Shown here one piece after another: positions 20,401 to 31,424 of a stretch of 64,000 nucleotides of DNA. Location of the stretch: NCBI RefSeq assembly GCF_000003815.2, contig NC_049996.1:16321452-16385451 (forward strand), given 5' to 3'. The notes under the pieces were generated by a model. It had not been told where the DNA came from. It was given only the letters and a program-made list of their open reading frames with translations, and did no database searches. Made by a program: the position numbers and the translations under genes. Numbering within the stretch: the stretch's first letter is position 1; every line of letters begins with the position of its first letter. This stretch comes from Branchiostoma floridae. Its lineage: Eukaryota; Chordata; Leptocardii; Amphioxiformes; Branchiostomatidae.

Positions 20401-23400
20401 TCTAATACATCGTGACTCACCAACTTACAGATTTCTGAAGAACTCCGCTTCATGATGCCGACTCCAGAGAACTTGGAGCTCCTCAGATTACTGAACAGTC
20501 CCCACATCAGGGTAAGGTTGTTACTGAACTGTCCCCACTGACTAATGTTGCTATGGTAACACCTTAGTATGGTAAAGTAGATGTGAAGAAATTATTTTGT
20601 GTTCTCTAACACTTAATTCTCTCTCACAAACATGAACAGGTAATCACACAATCCTCACATGATTATCACATGTCTATCACATGTTAATTACATGATAGAA
20701 CATTAGAACATGAGATGACCTTGACATGCCCCCCTCCCCCATTCAGGCTCTCCTGTCTTCCCACGACCGGGTGGCCAATAAGGAGTTCTCCCCGCGTCTT
20801 CCAGAAGTCGAGTCCGACTTTGAGGAGGAGGATCAGTCTCTCAAGGTCGTTCAACTGGTCAAGAATGAGGAACCACTGGTCAGTACGCGTCATGGTTGTC
20901 CGCCATTTTTATCTTTATCAAGAAGGCTAGTATATTTTAGGTAATGTTTATCTGTGTATATTTTAGTCAAGATAACTCAAGAATGGCTAGATAACTTGGT
21001 TTCATATTTGCCGTGTTGGTAGGTTGTGACAGAAATTGGAAATGATTAGATTTAGGTGCGAAATTTTGGTTTGGATATCCCTTTTTCTGTACCAGCTTTG
21101 ATCTGGATTTCTTGGTGATAGATTTTAGGAAGAACTCTTATGCCACTTGGCAGCATGTTGTTTGAAATCTTTTCCATAACATGGAAATTTTGTGTTTGAC
21201 TTGGATGACTACAAAACTCAATAAACTTCTTTGAATTTGGAATTCATTCTTCATGGTCACCTTGTTGATTGATTTTCAGGGAGCCACGATACGGCTGGAG
21301 GAGAAAACGGGTCAGATCTTCATCGCCAGGGTGATGATTGGCGGCGCTGCAGACCGCAGTGGCCTCATGGCGGTCGGCGACGAGATCTGGGAGGTGAACG
21401 GGATCTCAGTTCGCGGGAAAACGCCGGACGAAGTCGTTCAGATTCTGAGTAACGCGGTGGGAACGATCACGTTCAAACTGGTGCCGGCAGACCTGGACCT
21501 CAGGCCTCCCAAGGACAGCAAGGTAAGCACATGCCTGTCACATGATGTTCACATGATCATCACATGATAATCATGTGTACTCTGTATATACTTTGTTTGA
21601 CCCTTGCATCTTCCTTCATGACCTCAATGAAAAGCGGCCTGCAGGCTGATTTGAGCTTTCATGAATAAACAAAGGTTCAAACAAATAAATATGATGCAGT
21701 TACAAGATGTCCACGTGATGTTCACATGATCCCTACATTATCGTCACTAGACCTTCGCTTGATGCTCACATGTCGATCAGGACATGTGCAAGGTCACTGT
21801 AACAGTTACTCAAGCAACTGGATATCATTCTGGAAGAGGTTAGATGTTTCAGATAGCAACCAGTAACTTTTGTCAGTGACATCTGACTGTTTCCAAAATC
21901 ATACCATGATGTTGCTTGAGTAGCTGTTACCATGTATACTTATGTCCTGGACGTTTACCTTCAATATGGGATCGGGACATGCTTTTAACTATTCTAACTA
22001 TTCACTCATCTGACTGAAGGCATCCACTGTACTGTACTTTAAGTCTAAAGAATTCATGATGCATATCTAAGAAAACAACTAATGTAACTTTAAAGCCAAG
22101 TAACAGTTACTCAAGCAACTGGATATGATTTTGGGAAAAGTTACATATGAATCTATATCCAGTTGCTTGAGTAACTGCTATTTGGCATATCTTATTACCT
22201 GGATGTCTAACATTCACCAACGTTCACCAATGTATCTTTTGTGTTGAATTCTCTGCTATGTCTTCTCTGCCATGAATGTTGCCATCTTTACTCACGGCTA
22301 ACACTGCTCTGCCCCCCACACGCTGCCAGTTGGCTCCCCCCCTCTGCCCCTCCCTACCACCCTCCTCCCTACCCCCCTCTGCGACCACCTCCCAAAGCAG
22401 CATACTCTCCTGTATTGAGGAGGTGGATGAGGAACAGGTAGGATAACACTAACGACTTTCTTAACATCTTCATTGTCAGTAGAGGTCATATTTCTGCATG
22501 GCTCAAGTTTGGTATATTTAGATAGATAAAACAAGAACTTTGCGTAGAACTCTCTGATACAGTGTGGTCATGGGAGCTAGTTTTCTTCACAAGGACAGTA
22601 GCTTTTCCTATGGTATTGTCGTACCATAGGAACTTAATAACATGATTTACATGAGTGACATTTGCATACAATCCTTACATGTTTAACCATTTTTTCTACT
22701 TAGATATACTTGTATTGAATTGTTCTGCCAGTTCATTCTAGTGACGCTGCAGAAGCGTGATGGATGTCACTCGAAACATCCTGAAGGTTTTATCCAGTTG
22801 TAGAGATTGAATTGTATTTGAATATTGTTTACCTGGATGTCTAACCTACATAAACATAAAACATGAAACTAATTATTAAATGACAATAATAAGGCCAATT
22901 ACGACGTAAAAGGGCAACACTGCCGCCGCAGCAGTGTGCTGAAAGTCATGAAATCAAAGTGTATTTTTTCAAGTCTTGAGATTTTCTGAATGGCCACTGA
23001 CTGCCTTTCTGCCCTTTCCCCCTCCCAGGTGCGTATGAAGCTCACTTTGACTACGATCCTTTCAAGGATAAGAATAAGTTATATTTAATGATAGCACTGA
23101 CGAAAGGCAATGCACTTCTCCTGTCCCAAAATGGCCACTGACTGCCTACCTCCCCCTTTCCCCCTCACAGGTGCGTATGAAGGCGCACTTCGACTACGAC
23201 CCTTTCGAGGATAAGAACATCCCGTGTCGGGAGGCGGGCCTTCCGTTCCAGCGCGGGGACGTCCTGCACATCGTGAACATGGAGGATCCGAACTGGTGGC
23301 AGGCGCGCCGCGAGGGCGACCGGAACTGTCGCGCCGGGCTGATACCGGGCAGGCTCCTACAAGAGAGGTGAGCACATGATATTGAAACAACCAGAGGAGC

Positions 23401-26400
23401 GAGTAGAACAGAAAGAAACACCGCCACCCGGGATCGAACCCGGGTCGGCAGATCACAAATCCAACGTGCAAACCGTTCAGCCAAAAGGCTTAAGCCGTTA
23501 GGCATCTTCAGTTTAGCAGTCCTTGAACACCACTGTTACAATAGTCACATGATACTCACATGATAGTCACATGGTAATCACATGATTCTCACATGATAGT
23601 CACATGGTACTGACATGATAGTCACATGATACTCACATGATACTCACATGATACATGATACTCACATGATAGTCACATGATACATGATACTCACATGATA
23701 GTCACATGATACATGATACTCACATGATAGTCAGATGATACATGATACTCAAATGATAGTCACGTGATACATGATACTCACATGGTAACCACATGATGCT
23801 CACATGATACTTACATTATAAACATAGATAGTCTTTAATCAAGCTAATCAAAAATCTCAATCTCCCCCTGCAGAAGAGAAGCAGTGCGGCAGGGGCGCAC
23901 GGCTAACGGCGGGGTTCACAGGGACAAGCCAAGCAAATGTGAGTTCCTGATGAGTTATAAGGAATGGTTTGTATTGTTTTCGTTCAGCCAATGATATTAT
24001 GTGCTTTTTTTTTACACCTGCATGTTTATGGGTAGATAATATTTACCTTAATACTGTATTAATATTAATTTGTTGTTGTTGCTGCAGCTCCCCAGAAGTC
24101 GCGGTGGGGATCATTCCGCAGCAGCAAGAAGAATGCGAAGACACGGAAAGTGATGTACCAGGCTCACCAGAACGATGGTACAAGCTTTCAATCAGTCATC
24201 AATTAATCAATCAATCATTCATTCAATTAATGAATTAATTAATCAGTCAACCAATTTATTAATTGATCTGTCATAAGTCAATCAAGGTGATGTGCCAGGT
24301 ACACCAGATAGAACATGATAGTCACATAATGCTCACATGATTGTATGGGCCTATCAATCAATTCATTTATTTCAAGGTAATGTACATTTGTACTGCCAAT
24401 CAATCGCTCACTAAATCAATAATTTGATTACTAGTAATCAATATTAATATTAATAGTTACTAGTAATCAATATTAGCTTGAATGTTGCATTACCAAAAAA
24501 CAAGACTTAAATCAAAAAATGTAGAAGTCTCCAAGCTCCTACTATATCTGTATGATTTTAGTCAATGAAGATATTGAAATACTGTAAATGCATTTAAGTT
24601 CGCGGGGATTTAATTTCGCGGTAGCGGGAAAAATGACGTTTCGCGGTGGATTTAATTTCGCGGTAACACCATCGACTGCAGTCTAATACCTTAGTAGAAA
24701 AATGTTCGCGGTGGATTTAATTTCGCGGTAAAGTGGTCGCCGCGAAAACCGCGAACATTAATCCACCGCGAACATTTCTGCATTTACAGTAGTTGTTTTT
24801 TTGTGTGTGTGTTTGTTTGTTTGTAGAATACGACACCAGAGAAATCCTGACCTATGAGGAGGTGGTTAAGGTTCTGCCCAGACCTGGCCGGCCTAGACCG
24901 GTCGTTCTGATTGGTCCGCCGGGGGTTGGGAGAAACGAGCTGAAACGGAGGCTGATCGCCAGCGACCCCGACATGTATCGGAGCACTGTGCCTCGTGAGT
25001 CTCACACCGCAGTTCTGATTAACTCTCAATCTAAAGTTTTACTCATAAGGGTCTCACACTGCTGTTTTGCATAGGTTTTAGACGACCATTCCACTCACAA
25101 ACGTCTCACACCACAGTTAAGCTTAGGTTTCACACAGCTGATCCACTCATGAAAGTATCCCACCACTGTTCTGCTTAGGTATCACACTACTGGTCCACTT
25201 ATAAAAGTCTCACACTACAGTTCTCGTTAGGTATCATACTACAGTTCCACAAGCTTGACCACTCTGCTGCTGATGTCTCACACCATAGTTTTCGTCAGGT
25301 CTTTTTTTTTCAAGTGAAAATGTAGGGCATCTAATGTGGTGATCCTTCAATTTCAAAACTGATTAATTTGTTGAATGAAAATGCTGATTGTTTGCTGAAT
25401 AATGTTCCCCTCACTTCTCTGTTCTCCTTCTCTCTTCCGCTGCCTTCATTCTGCTTGCACAGACATGGCGTATGGTATGTTCTGGTCTCAGCCAATCAGT
25501 GGAGTCCATGTGGCTGTCATGTGATGAGCATGCACCTGTCCAGTCCTGATCATGTGATGATCATGTGATGGCTAAAAATCACGCATGCTTCAATTATGTG
25601 ATTGTGATGATGTCATTGTTGCATGAAGCTTTTCTACAATGGCTTCAGACATTCTAGTTAAGGCCACACAAAATTGTTTCCTTGGGTATACGTAAATTAT
25701 GAAGTAAAATCTAGTAGAATGTGATATCTTCCTACCTAGCAATGGAAGAAATATTTTCTTGTGTTCTACTTGTATTGTGGCAATCCAAATAGATCAAATT
25801 TAAGTAAAGGTATGATTTTGTATAGAAACAGAATTATTGTAACAGAAGACTTTTTGTTTACTTGTTTGTTTGTTTGTTTGTTTGTTTGCAGACACGACGA
25901 GACAGAGGAAGAACGTGGAGATTGATGGAAAGGATTACCACTATGTCTCCCGACAAGTCATGGAGGCAGAGATTCAGAACAACAAGTTTGTTTCTTTACT
26001 CCCTTGTTGTGTGTCAAAATCATGCTTTCAGACATTGTTTGGCAGAGATACAGAACAACAAGTTTGTTTGTGTGCTTATTCCTGTTGGGGGACAGAGTTA
26101 TACTTTTAGATATGTATGTGTAGAGACTTGACCTTTTCGTTGATGAAAAAAGTTAGCATCTTAGTATATGAACTAAGACAGGGTAGAAGGATGTTCAAAC
26201 AAAAGTTGATTGTAGTCTTGTTTGAATCAACTGATTCTACCTCTGATAGCTACACAGTGTTTGAGGTGCTGGTGTGTGTTCGTTTTTTTGTTCACGTTTG
26301 TTTGTTTGTTGCTCCCAGGCTGATCGAGTATGGTGAATACCGCGGGAACTTGTATGGGACGCACATCGACTCTGTGCGCGCCGTGGTGCAGGCAGGCCGG

Positions 26401-27482
26401 GTCTGTGTGCTCTGTGTCCAGCCTCAGGTCAGTAACCTCTAACCTACAACCTTCAACCTCTAACAGCTAATGACCCCCACAGATAATGACTGTCAGGTTT
26501 GTTGCTATGGATACCAATGATTGACACATTTTCCATGCAGGCTCTGTTTTTTACCATAGCTGCCAGAGACTGCCCCCTCCCCCAGTTCATGACTGACAAG
26601 TTTGTTGCTATGGTTACCGATGACTGACAGCTCCTGACCTCCCTGCAGGCCCTGAAGCTGCTGAAGACCTCTGACCTCCAACCCTGTGTCATCTATGTGA
26701 AACCCCCGCCGCTGGACCGGCTACGAGAGACAAGGACGGCCGCCAACGCCAAGTCAACCCACGACCCCTCATCCTCACGAACATTCTCGGTGAGACTCCT
26801 CATCCTTTGTCTTAATGAAAATAGTCTAACTGTTCTTAAATGCAAATGTTTAAATCTCAGAGGATCAAACCCTTTTTCAGACCTGTTGGTTCAAGGCCAA
26901 ACTCTGTAACCATTATGCCACACAATGCCAAACTCTTGCCTTAGGCCACACCCATTTGATATGTTGGTTCTCGTGTTTGAGAAAGTTGTGCTGGACTGAA
27001 AAATGAACATACAGACTTTGCAGACTTTGGGTAACTTAAGTTCTTTGTACACAACAAGTGAGTCAACATTTTGATGACCTTCTGTCACCTTCCTCAGGGC
27101 AATACTGACTAATTACATACTTCACGCTACAGTTAGGTGTCGCTGCTGCAGTACCCCACACAGCGGCTAGGTGGTGACTCTGGTTGTGTACCAAGAACTT
27201 TGTGAACCAGTGGTTTACCAAACAGATGAAACTAACTATTCATGTTGATGTTGAGAGTTTGGGTTAAATTATTGTGATGTTTAAACTCTGTTTTCTTGTT
27301 GACAGGAGGAGGAGCTACAGGAGATGATCATCAGCGGAAAAATCGTGGAGGGTTTGTTCGGACACTACTTCGACTTCATCCTAACCAACGACAGCCTGCA
27401 GCAGGCCTACAGCGACCTCATGAACATCTGTCACATGATCCAGACAGAGCCGCAGTGGGTCCCCGCCGCCTGGGTCAGATAG
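17419..27482 (+). CDS. MPP7: MPP7-type membrane-associated guanylate kinase (p55 MAGUK)
   Basis: Scaffold of epithelial and synaptic polarity complexes acting under the plasma membrane. Constitutive exons: 17419-17452, 17744-17862, 19901-19978, 20431-20511, 20747-20878, 21280-21522, 23171-23367, 23874-23938, 24088-24177, 24827-24994, 25892-25985, 26319-26427, 26649-26789 and 27306-27482 (TAG). All phases fit and give 575 aa, essentially the vertebrate MPP7 length. Domains: N-terminal [10 protein letters not shown] as in MPP7; L27 region (12-104); PDZ (about 143-225, loop EPLGAT); SH3 (about 231-297, AHFDYDP, WWQAR); basic hook (300-345); guanylate-kinase-like domain (about 370-560, [10 protein letters not shown]). 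As in other MAGUKs the P-loop lysine is replaced (Arg), so no kinase activity is expected. C-terminus [12 protein letters not shown]. It could be co-orthologous to vertebrate MPP3 and MPP7. Confidence 0.95.
17744..20511 (+). CDS. MPP7: MPP7 exons for the tandem L27 region
   Basis: Three exons (17744-17862, 19901-19978, 20431-20511) encode the paired L27 heterodimerisation segment, ending at the helix [15 protein letters not shown]27 domains bind partner L27 domains (in MPP7, of DLG1 and LIN7-type proteins). The acceptor of the first exon follows a GTTT repeat tract and its donor is followed by an AAAC repeat tract. Confidence 0.9.
19270..19850 (-). repeat. SINE on the minus strand interrupted by a MITE
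   Basis: Two parts of one SINE, 19270-19366 (GAGGCCGTAGGGACAGTGGG..., also seen at 56715-56790) and 19698-19850 (on the minus strand GGAATGGCTGAGTGGCTAGACTA, a tRNA-like A-box, and AATCACAGGTTTAATTCTGGG), flank an inserted 330-bp element. Confidence 0.65.
19367..19697. repeat. MITE inserted in the SINE
   Basis: Ends CAGGGTTCTAGCCAGGATTT and ACTAGCTAGAACCCTG, with TTTTAGCGTAGTGG repeated near both ends in opposite orientation. Inside an MPP7 intron. Confidence 0.8.
20747..21522 (+). CDS. MPP7: MPP7 exons for linker and PDZ domain
   Basis: Exon 20747-20878 encodes the acidic linker and PDZ start (VKNEEPL); exon 21280-21522 encodes the rest ([11 protein letters not shown] to DSK). The [16 protein letters not shown] stretch is nearly identical to vertebrate MPP7. 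Confidence 0.93.
21799..21932. repeat. MITE family C, copy in an MPP7 intron
   Basis: GTAACAGTTACTCAAGCAACTGGATATCATT at the left, ATGTTGCTTGAGTAGCTGTTAC at the right. A shorter sister (22101-22215, GTAACAGTTACTCAAGC ... GCTTGAGTAACTGC) lies in the same intron. Confidence 0.8.
22330..22437 (+). CDS. Candidate 108-nt cassette exon between PDZ and SH3 of MPP7
   Basis: In the PDZ-SH3 intron, CCAG precedes and GTAGG follows a 108-nt open stretch in phase 0-0. It would insert 36 residues: a Pro/Leu/Ser-rich run ending in [13 protein letters not shown]. Vertebrate MPP7 has no such insert, so it would be an optional, lineage-specific linker. The Pro-rich part is simply C-rich DNA, so this may be chance; the acidic tail with a consensus donor is the main argument. 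Confidence 0.4.
22720..22855 (-). repeat. Family D dispersed repeat, minus orientation
   Basis: Complement of 955-1085: CTAGTGACGCTGCAGAAGCG, GATGGATGTCACTCGAAAC, TTTTATCCAGTTGTAGAG, AATATTGTTTACCTGGATGTC. Confidence 0.6.
23010..23080 (+). repeat. Decoy copy of the MPP7 SH3-exon 5' end
   Basis: CTGACTGCC....CCCCCTCCCAG|GTGCGTATGAAG repeats the acceptor and first 45 or so coding bases of the real SH3 exon at 23171, about 140 bp upstream. The copy diverges after GATAAGAA, where it runs into AT-rich DNA with in-frame stops. Confidence 0.85.
23171..23367 (+). CDS. MPP7: MPP7 SH3-domain exon
   Basis: Starts [15 protein letters not shown] and ends LLQER with a split codon into 23874. It contains the conserved IPC(R)[20 protein letters not shown] and AGLIP motifs of p55 MAGUK SH3 domains. 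Confidence 0.95.
23400..23500 (-). repeat. tRNA-derived SINE, minus strand
   Basis: On the minus strand the block has a B-box-like GGGTTCGATCCC inside a GC-rich stem (ACCCGGG...CCCGGGT), then tail CGGTGTTTCTTTCTGTTC. The same head and tail occur at 40145-40255. The acceptor stem does not pair, so it is not a functional tRNA. Confidence 0.6.
23530..23822 (+). repeat. Minisatellite (TCACATGATA-C/G) in an MPP7 intron
   Basis: About 25 tandem degenerate units of TCACATGATA(C/G), some joined as TACATGATACTCACATGATAG. Similar short runs lie at 20640-20700 and 21538-21570 in the same gene. Every unit contains a CACATG E-box-like hexamer; a regulatory role is speculation. Confidence 0.85.
24580..24791. 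repeat. MITE family A, intact 212-bp copy inside an MPP7 intron
   Basis: Perfect ends TACTGTAAATGCA/TGCATTTACAGTA. It lies only 35 bp upstream of the exon starting at 24827, so its right end sits in the branch-point region of that intron. Confidence 0.9.
24827..27482 (+). CDS. MPP7: MPP7 exons for the guanylate-kinase-like domain and C-terminus
   Basis: Exons 24827-24994, (optional 25463-25474), 25892-25985, 26319-26427, 26649-26789 and 27306-27482. They encode [13 protein letters not shown], the degenerate P-loop, [47 protein letters not shown] and the terminal helix. All are GK landmarks shared with MPP7 and MPP3. Confidence 0.93.
25463..25474 (+). CDS. Candidate 12-nt microexon in the MPP7 GK domain
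   Basis: A very strong pyrimidine tract ending CTTGCACAG precedes the 12 bases ACATGGCGTATG, which are followed by a GTATGT donor. The preceding exon ends in phase 1 (C) and the following one starts in phase 1 (AC ACG ACG). Skipping gives the conserved VPHTTR; inclusion gives VPH-MAYD-TTR, a four-residue insertion in the same frame. The position is the start of the GMP-binding/phosphopeptide-binding subdomain of GK. I infer an alternatively spliced microexon; no transcript evidence was available. Confidence 0.55.
25964..26068 (+). repeat. Duplicated 3' edge of an MPP7 GK exon
   Basis: The exon end and donor (GGCAGAGATTCAGAACAACAAGTTTGTTT, described by its first bases GGCAGAGATTCAG and donor AACAA|GTTTGT) recur 76 bp downstream at 26040-26068 as GGCAGAGATACAGAACAACAAG. 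The second donor is equally good. Using it would extend the exon into intron sequence. Confidence 0.85.
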
Positions 27483-29030
27483 GTCAAGGGTCACAGGTCA
27501 ACACCTGACCCAGGCAGCCAGGGTCAAATAGGTCAAACCTAACCCAGGCAATCTCACATTGGACTGTGTCACATGGTCTGGACTGGCAATCAGGGTCGAG
27601 CAATCGGGTTATCGGTCAAAACCTGCCCTATTAACTATAGATTTGATAGGTCATAGTGTAGAGGTCACAGACAGGTCAGGATCTGTCATTTGGCCCAGAT
27701 TGACCGAAAAAGTGAAGAAGTCAACTCTAACTTGCCTTATTACCCAGGTAGCCTCACAAGATGTCTTTACTTACTCCAAAAAGGTGACAGTTAAGAGGTC
27801 ACAGGTCACTACTTGTGATATGTTCTAAACTGGATGTACCACATTTTATTGGGTCAGACAGGTCAAAGTTTGCAGGTCATGGGCATTTTCCCCTCAGTGG
27901 AGGATTTTATAAGGGTCAAATAAGGCAATAGTCAGGGACCATATTTCGGCACCAGCTAGGAGCTAGATTTGCTAGTTGCTATTGTAGGTAAGTCTGACCT
28001 GTCAGAGGTTAGATGTCAAAGGTTGTGCAAAAGTGATTTGTGCTGTTCAATACTGTCAGGCTAGGAGTGAGCAGATTTAATGTGCAACTTTGTATATAAA
28101 TGTGAAATTTATAGATTTCTCTCAAATTTGAATCAGCTGTAGATAGGAAAAGGCCAAAGGTTATTGTGGCCAAATATGGTGATGTTGCAGATGTCTGAAG
28201 GTCAAGTCTGTGGGCAGCTTGTTGTGAAGGTCAGCAAGATGGTGTAAACGTTGCAGGGTGTTAACCAGGGCTGTCTCCAGCTTTAATTTTTTTTCCATCC
28301 CACTCGTTGTTTTGGAGCCAATGTTGTTGATTTCAATGTTGATTTTTTTTGTTTACAGTGCACAGTACATCTTTTAATCACTATCATAATATTACACAAG
28401 TAACAGCAAGGCCAACAGGTTAGATTCGAGAGGTCTCGAGTTCGAATCCGGCCGCGTGTCACCGATCTTGTGCCCTTGGGAAAGGCACTTTACACGACTT
28501 TCCTCACTTTACTCAGGTGAAAATGAGTACCTAGCTTTGACGAGGGCCGTCCCTCGGATAGGACGTAAAATGGAGGTCCCGTGTATGGGGAGAGCCACAC
28601 CCCAGGCACGTTAAAGAACCCACCACACATGCGATGGTGCGGTATGTGATGGAGCAAACCATTCTGTCTGGAGTTGGTGATTCACTACAAATCACCCGGA
28701 CGGAGGCCTGGCGAACCTCTGTCATGTATCAGCCATTTACATCATTCACCATGCCCCGAAGAGGAGATAGGCGCCGCCAGGGGACTAAAAGTCTGTTGAG
28801 TCAGCATGACAATTGTTGTTGTGCTGCCCCTACGGTTGATTTTTGGTCCTGGGTATGACGTTAAACTGCATCCACTCTCCAACTACGCTACACTACAAAG
28901 TCCAACGGCGTAGAAAAGTGTCATAGTCTGTATAGACTGATTGACAGAGAGACGGTTGATTAATCAGCCTACGGCTGAACGGCTGATTAAAAAAAAAGCT
29001 ATGTTACTGACCTGACCTGACCAAATAGGT
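27483..29030. other. 3' flank of MPP7 and SINE-containing spacer
   Basis: The first few hundred bases carry repeated GGTCA(A/C)AGG/AGGTCA phrases around 27480-27720 (short diverged tandem units) and should be MPP7 3' UTR; I found no canonical AATAAA. A family K half-element lies at 28266-28350 and a SINE at 28405-28885. No exon-like frames. Confidence 0.5.
28405..28885 (+). repeat. tRNA-derived SINE, long copy
   Basis: Head with a B-box (GAGTTCGAATCC), then the body ACCGATCTTGTGCCCTTGGG, AGGCACTTTACACG, GAAAATGAGTACCTAGCT, GGAGAGCCACACCCC, GCACGTTAAAGAACCC, CACCCGGACGGAGGCCTGGC, and the far end ATAGGCGCCGCCAGGGGAC to GCTGCCCCTACGGTTGA. It provides the reference order for the truncated copies elsewhere in the window. 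Confidence 0.8.
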
Positions 29031-29239
29031 CACACCTGTGACCCGATGGCGAACCTCCGCTGTTTCTCAATGCGCCGGAGCTCCTCCATGTCTTCTGTTG
29101 TGGTGAATCCCTCGGTGCCTGACAGGTCGCCTGACATGGCAGCGTCCAGGGTTGAGACCTGGAACAAGTGCAACGCTTCGTCTACATGAGCCTCAGTCGC
29201 AAACAGCGAGATGCTAATGATAGGCTCAAGTTGGCTGAT

Positions 29240-29758
<519 letters not shown>

Positions 29759-29957
29759 TCATTTGTAGCTTTAGGAAAATGTCCAGAAGTCCAAACGTGC
29801 CTGGCACGATGAAGAAATCCTTGAACCTCGTCTTGGTCTGAGTGTTTAGGATGTACTGCTCATCCTGACCTTCATTGCCCCCGAAGTTGTTGCTGAATTG
29901 ATTTCGTTGTTATGTTAAATCTGTCATTTGAAGCTTACACAAGTACATTTTCATTTA

Positions 29958-30253
29958 GTGTTGTTTCATGAAAGTAAGATTTTTGGGAAGGATGCACCAT
30001 TTTTGTCCGACCCAACAAGTATATTGAGGGTCCTGTAGACATCCCTTGAATTGGTGTTGTTAATGTTCTTTGTTACCGTAAATCTGTCATTTTCAGCATG
30101 GAAAAATGCATTTTCATCAATTTCATGTTGTGAAGTTCAGGTTTTGAGGATGGACGGGGTAAATTTTCTCTGTCCTAATTTCACAACAATCAAACTTTCC
30201 AAATAAAGTCAGTCAAAGCGCATGGAGGGACGGGTCCTGGAGACAGCCCTGGC
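29958..30253. repeat. Family K element, unit 1 of a tandem pair
   Basis: Contains GGTCCTGTAGACATCCCTTGA and ends GGTCCTGGAGACAGCCCTGG. Together with the adjacent MCM5 exon 1 copy it forms a roughly 450-500-bp segment that is repeated immediately to the right (30262-30748), about 90 percent alike by eye. Confidence 0.7.
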
Positions 30254-30464
30254 ACAATGTCTGTCAAAATCCTTGAACCTCGTCTTGGTCTGAGTGTTGT
30301 GGATGTATTGCTCATCCTGACCTTCGTCGCTGCAGAAGATGTTGCTGTAAAAGATATCGGGATCGTCGAATCCGTCCATGTTGTTCCTTGCTGTGCTGTG
30401 TACGAACGAACTGATTTCATTGTTATGTTAAATCTGTCATTTGAAGCTTACAAAAGTACATTTT

Positions 30465-30748
30465 CATTAGTATTGTTTCATGAAAGTAAGATTTTTGGGA
30501 TGGATGCACCATTTTTGTCCGTCCCAACAAGTATATTGAGGGTCCTGTAGACATCCCTTGAGTCTGTGTTCATTGTTAAATCTGTCATTTTCAGCATGGA
30601 AAAATACATTTTCATCAATTTCATGTTGTGAAGTTCAGGTTTTGTGGACAGACGGTGAATTTTGTCTGTCCTAGTTTCACAACAATCAAATTTTCCAAAT
30701 AAAGTCAGTCAAAGCGCACGGAGGGACGGGTCCTGGAGACAGCCCTGG
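30465..30748. repeat. Family K element, unit 2 of a tandem pair
   Basis: Second copy of the segment at 29958-30253, with the same order of phrases (TTTCATGAAAGTAAGATTTTTGGG, CCCAACAAGTATATTGAGGG, GGACGGGTCCTGGAGACAGC). It implies a tandem segmental duplication that included MCM5 exon 1. Confidence 0.7.
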
Positions 30749-31424
30749 TGTAATGTCTGTGAAAATGTTATTCAAAATCTTTCAAACCACTGGATATTAC
30801 AATATCAAGGTATCCAACAGGTGTTTCAGACAGTCCAGTTCATCCAGTATCTTTGTATCAGTGAGTGTGAAAATGAGTGAACAAGTACGTACATGCCATA
30901 AGTACAAGGAGTCTTTGAATTTGAGATTTCACATTCCATGTATTAAGTAAGTCTATCAGTGTCCTTGTTTTATCAAACGTAAGTTTTTAAAACTAGTCAC
31001 AGCAAGTTGCTGGTAATTTCTTGGTTTCCTGATTAGCAGGAAGTTGGTGAGTGAAAAACAGATTGTGCACATAGAAGAAACCACAATAATTCCAAGGAAA
31101 GCACACCCTTGCAGATAACAGAGCATGTACAATGTATTACTGTAGAGCTTCACACATATCCCTCTTTAGACTTGTGGAACAACTTTCCAAATTCATTTGT
31201 TTGTTTTTTCTATTGTATTTTGCATCACACTCTCCTGTTCCATCAGTGTTTAAAGAACTCTGCAATCTTGCCCTTGTAGGCTGATGTGAAAACGTCTGTC
31301 ACACTGTCTCGATATTATAATAAAAAGGAGAAAGAAGTCATTTTTGATGGGTCAATGTTTGATTTCTTTTCACTTTATGGTAGTGTAAAATGGAATTATT
31401 GGTTTTGGTCAGTATGTGCGTGTC

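Noticed and set aside
22241-22441. Frame with [20 protein letters not shown] as a peptide gene
   Set aside because: C-rich DNA read in another frame from the candidate cassette exon; no start context or conservation argument.
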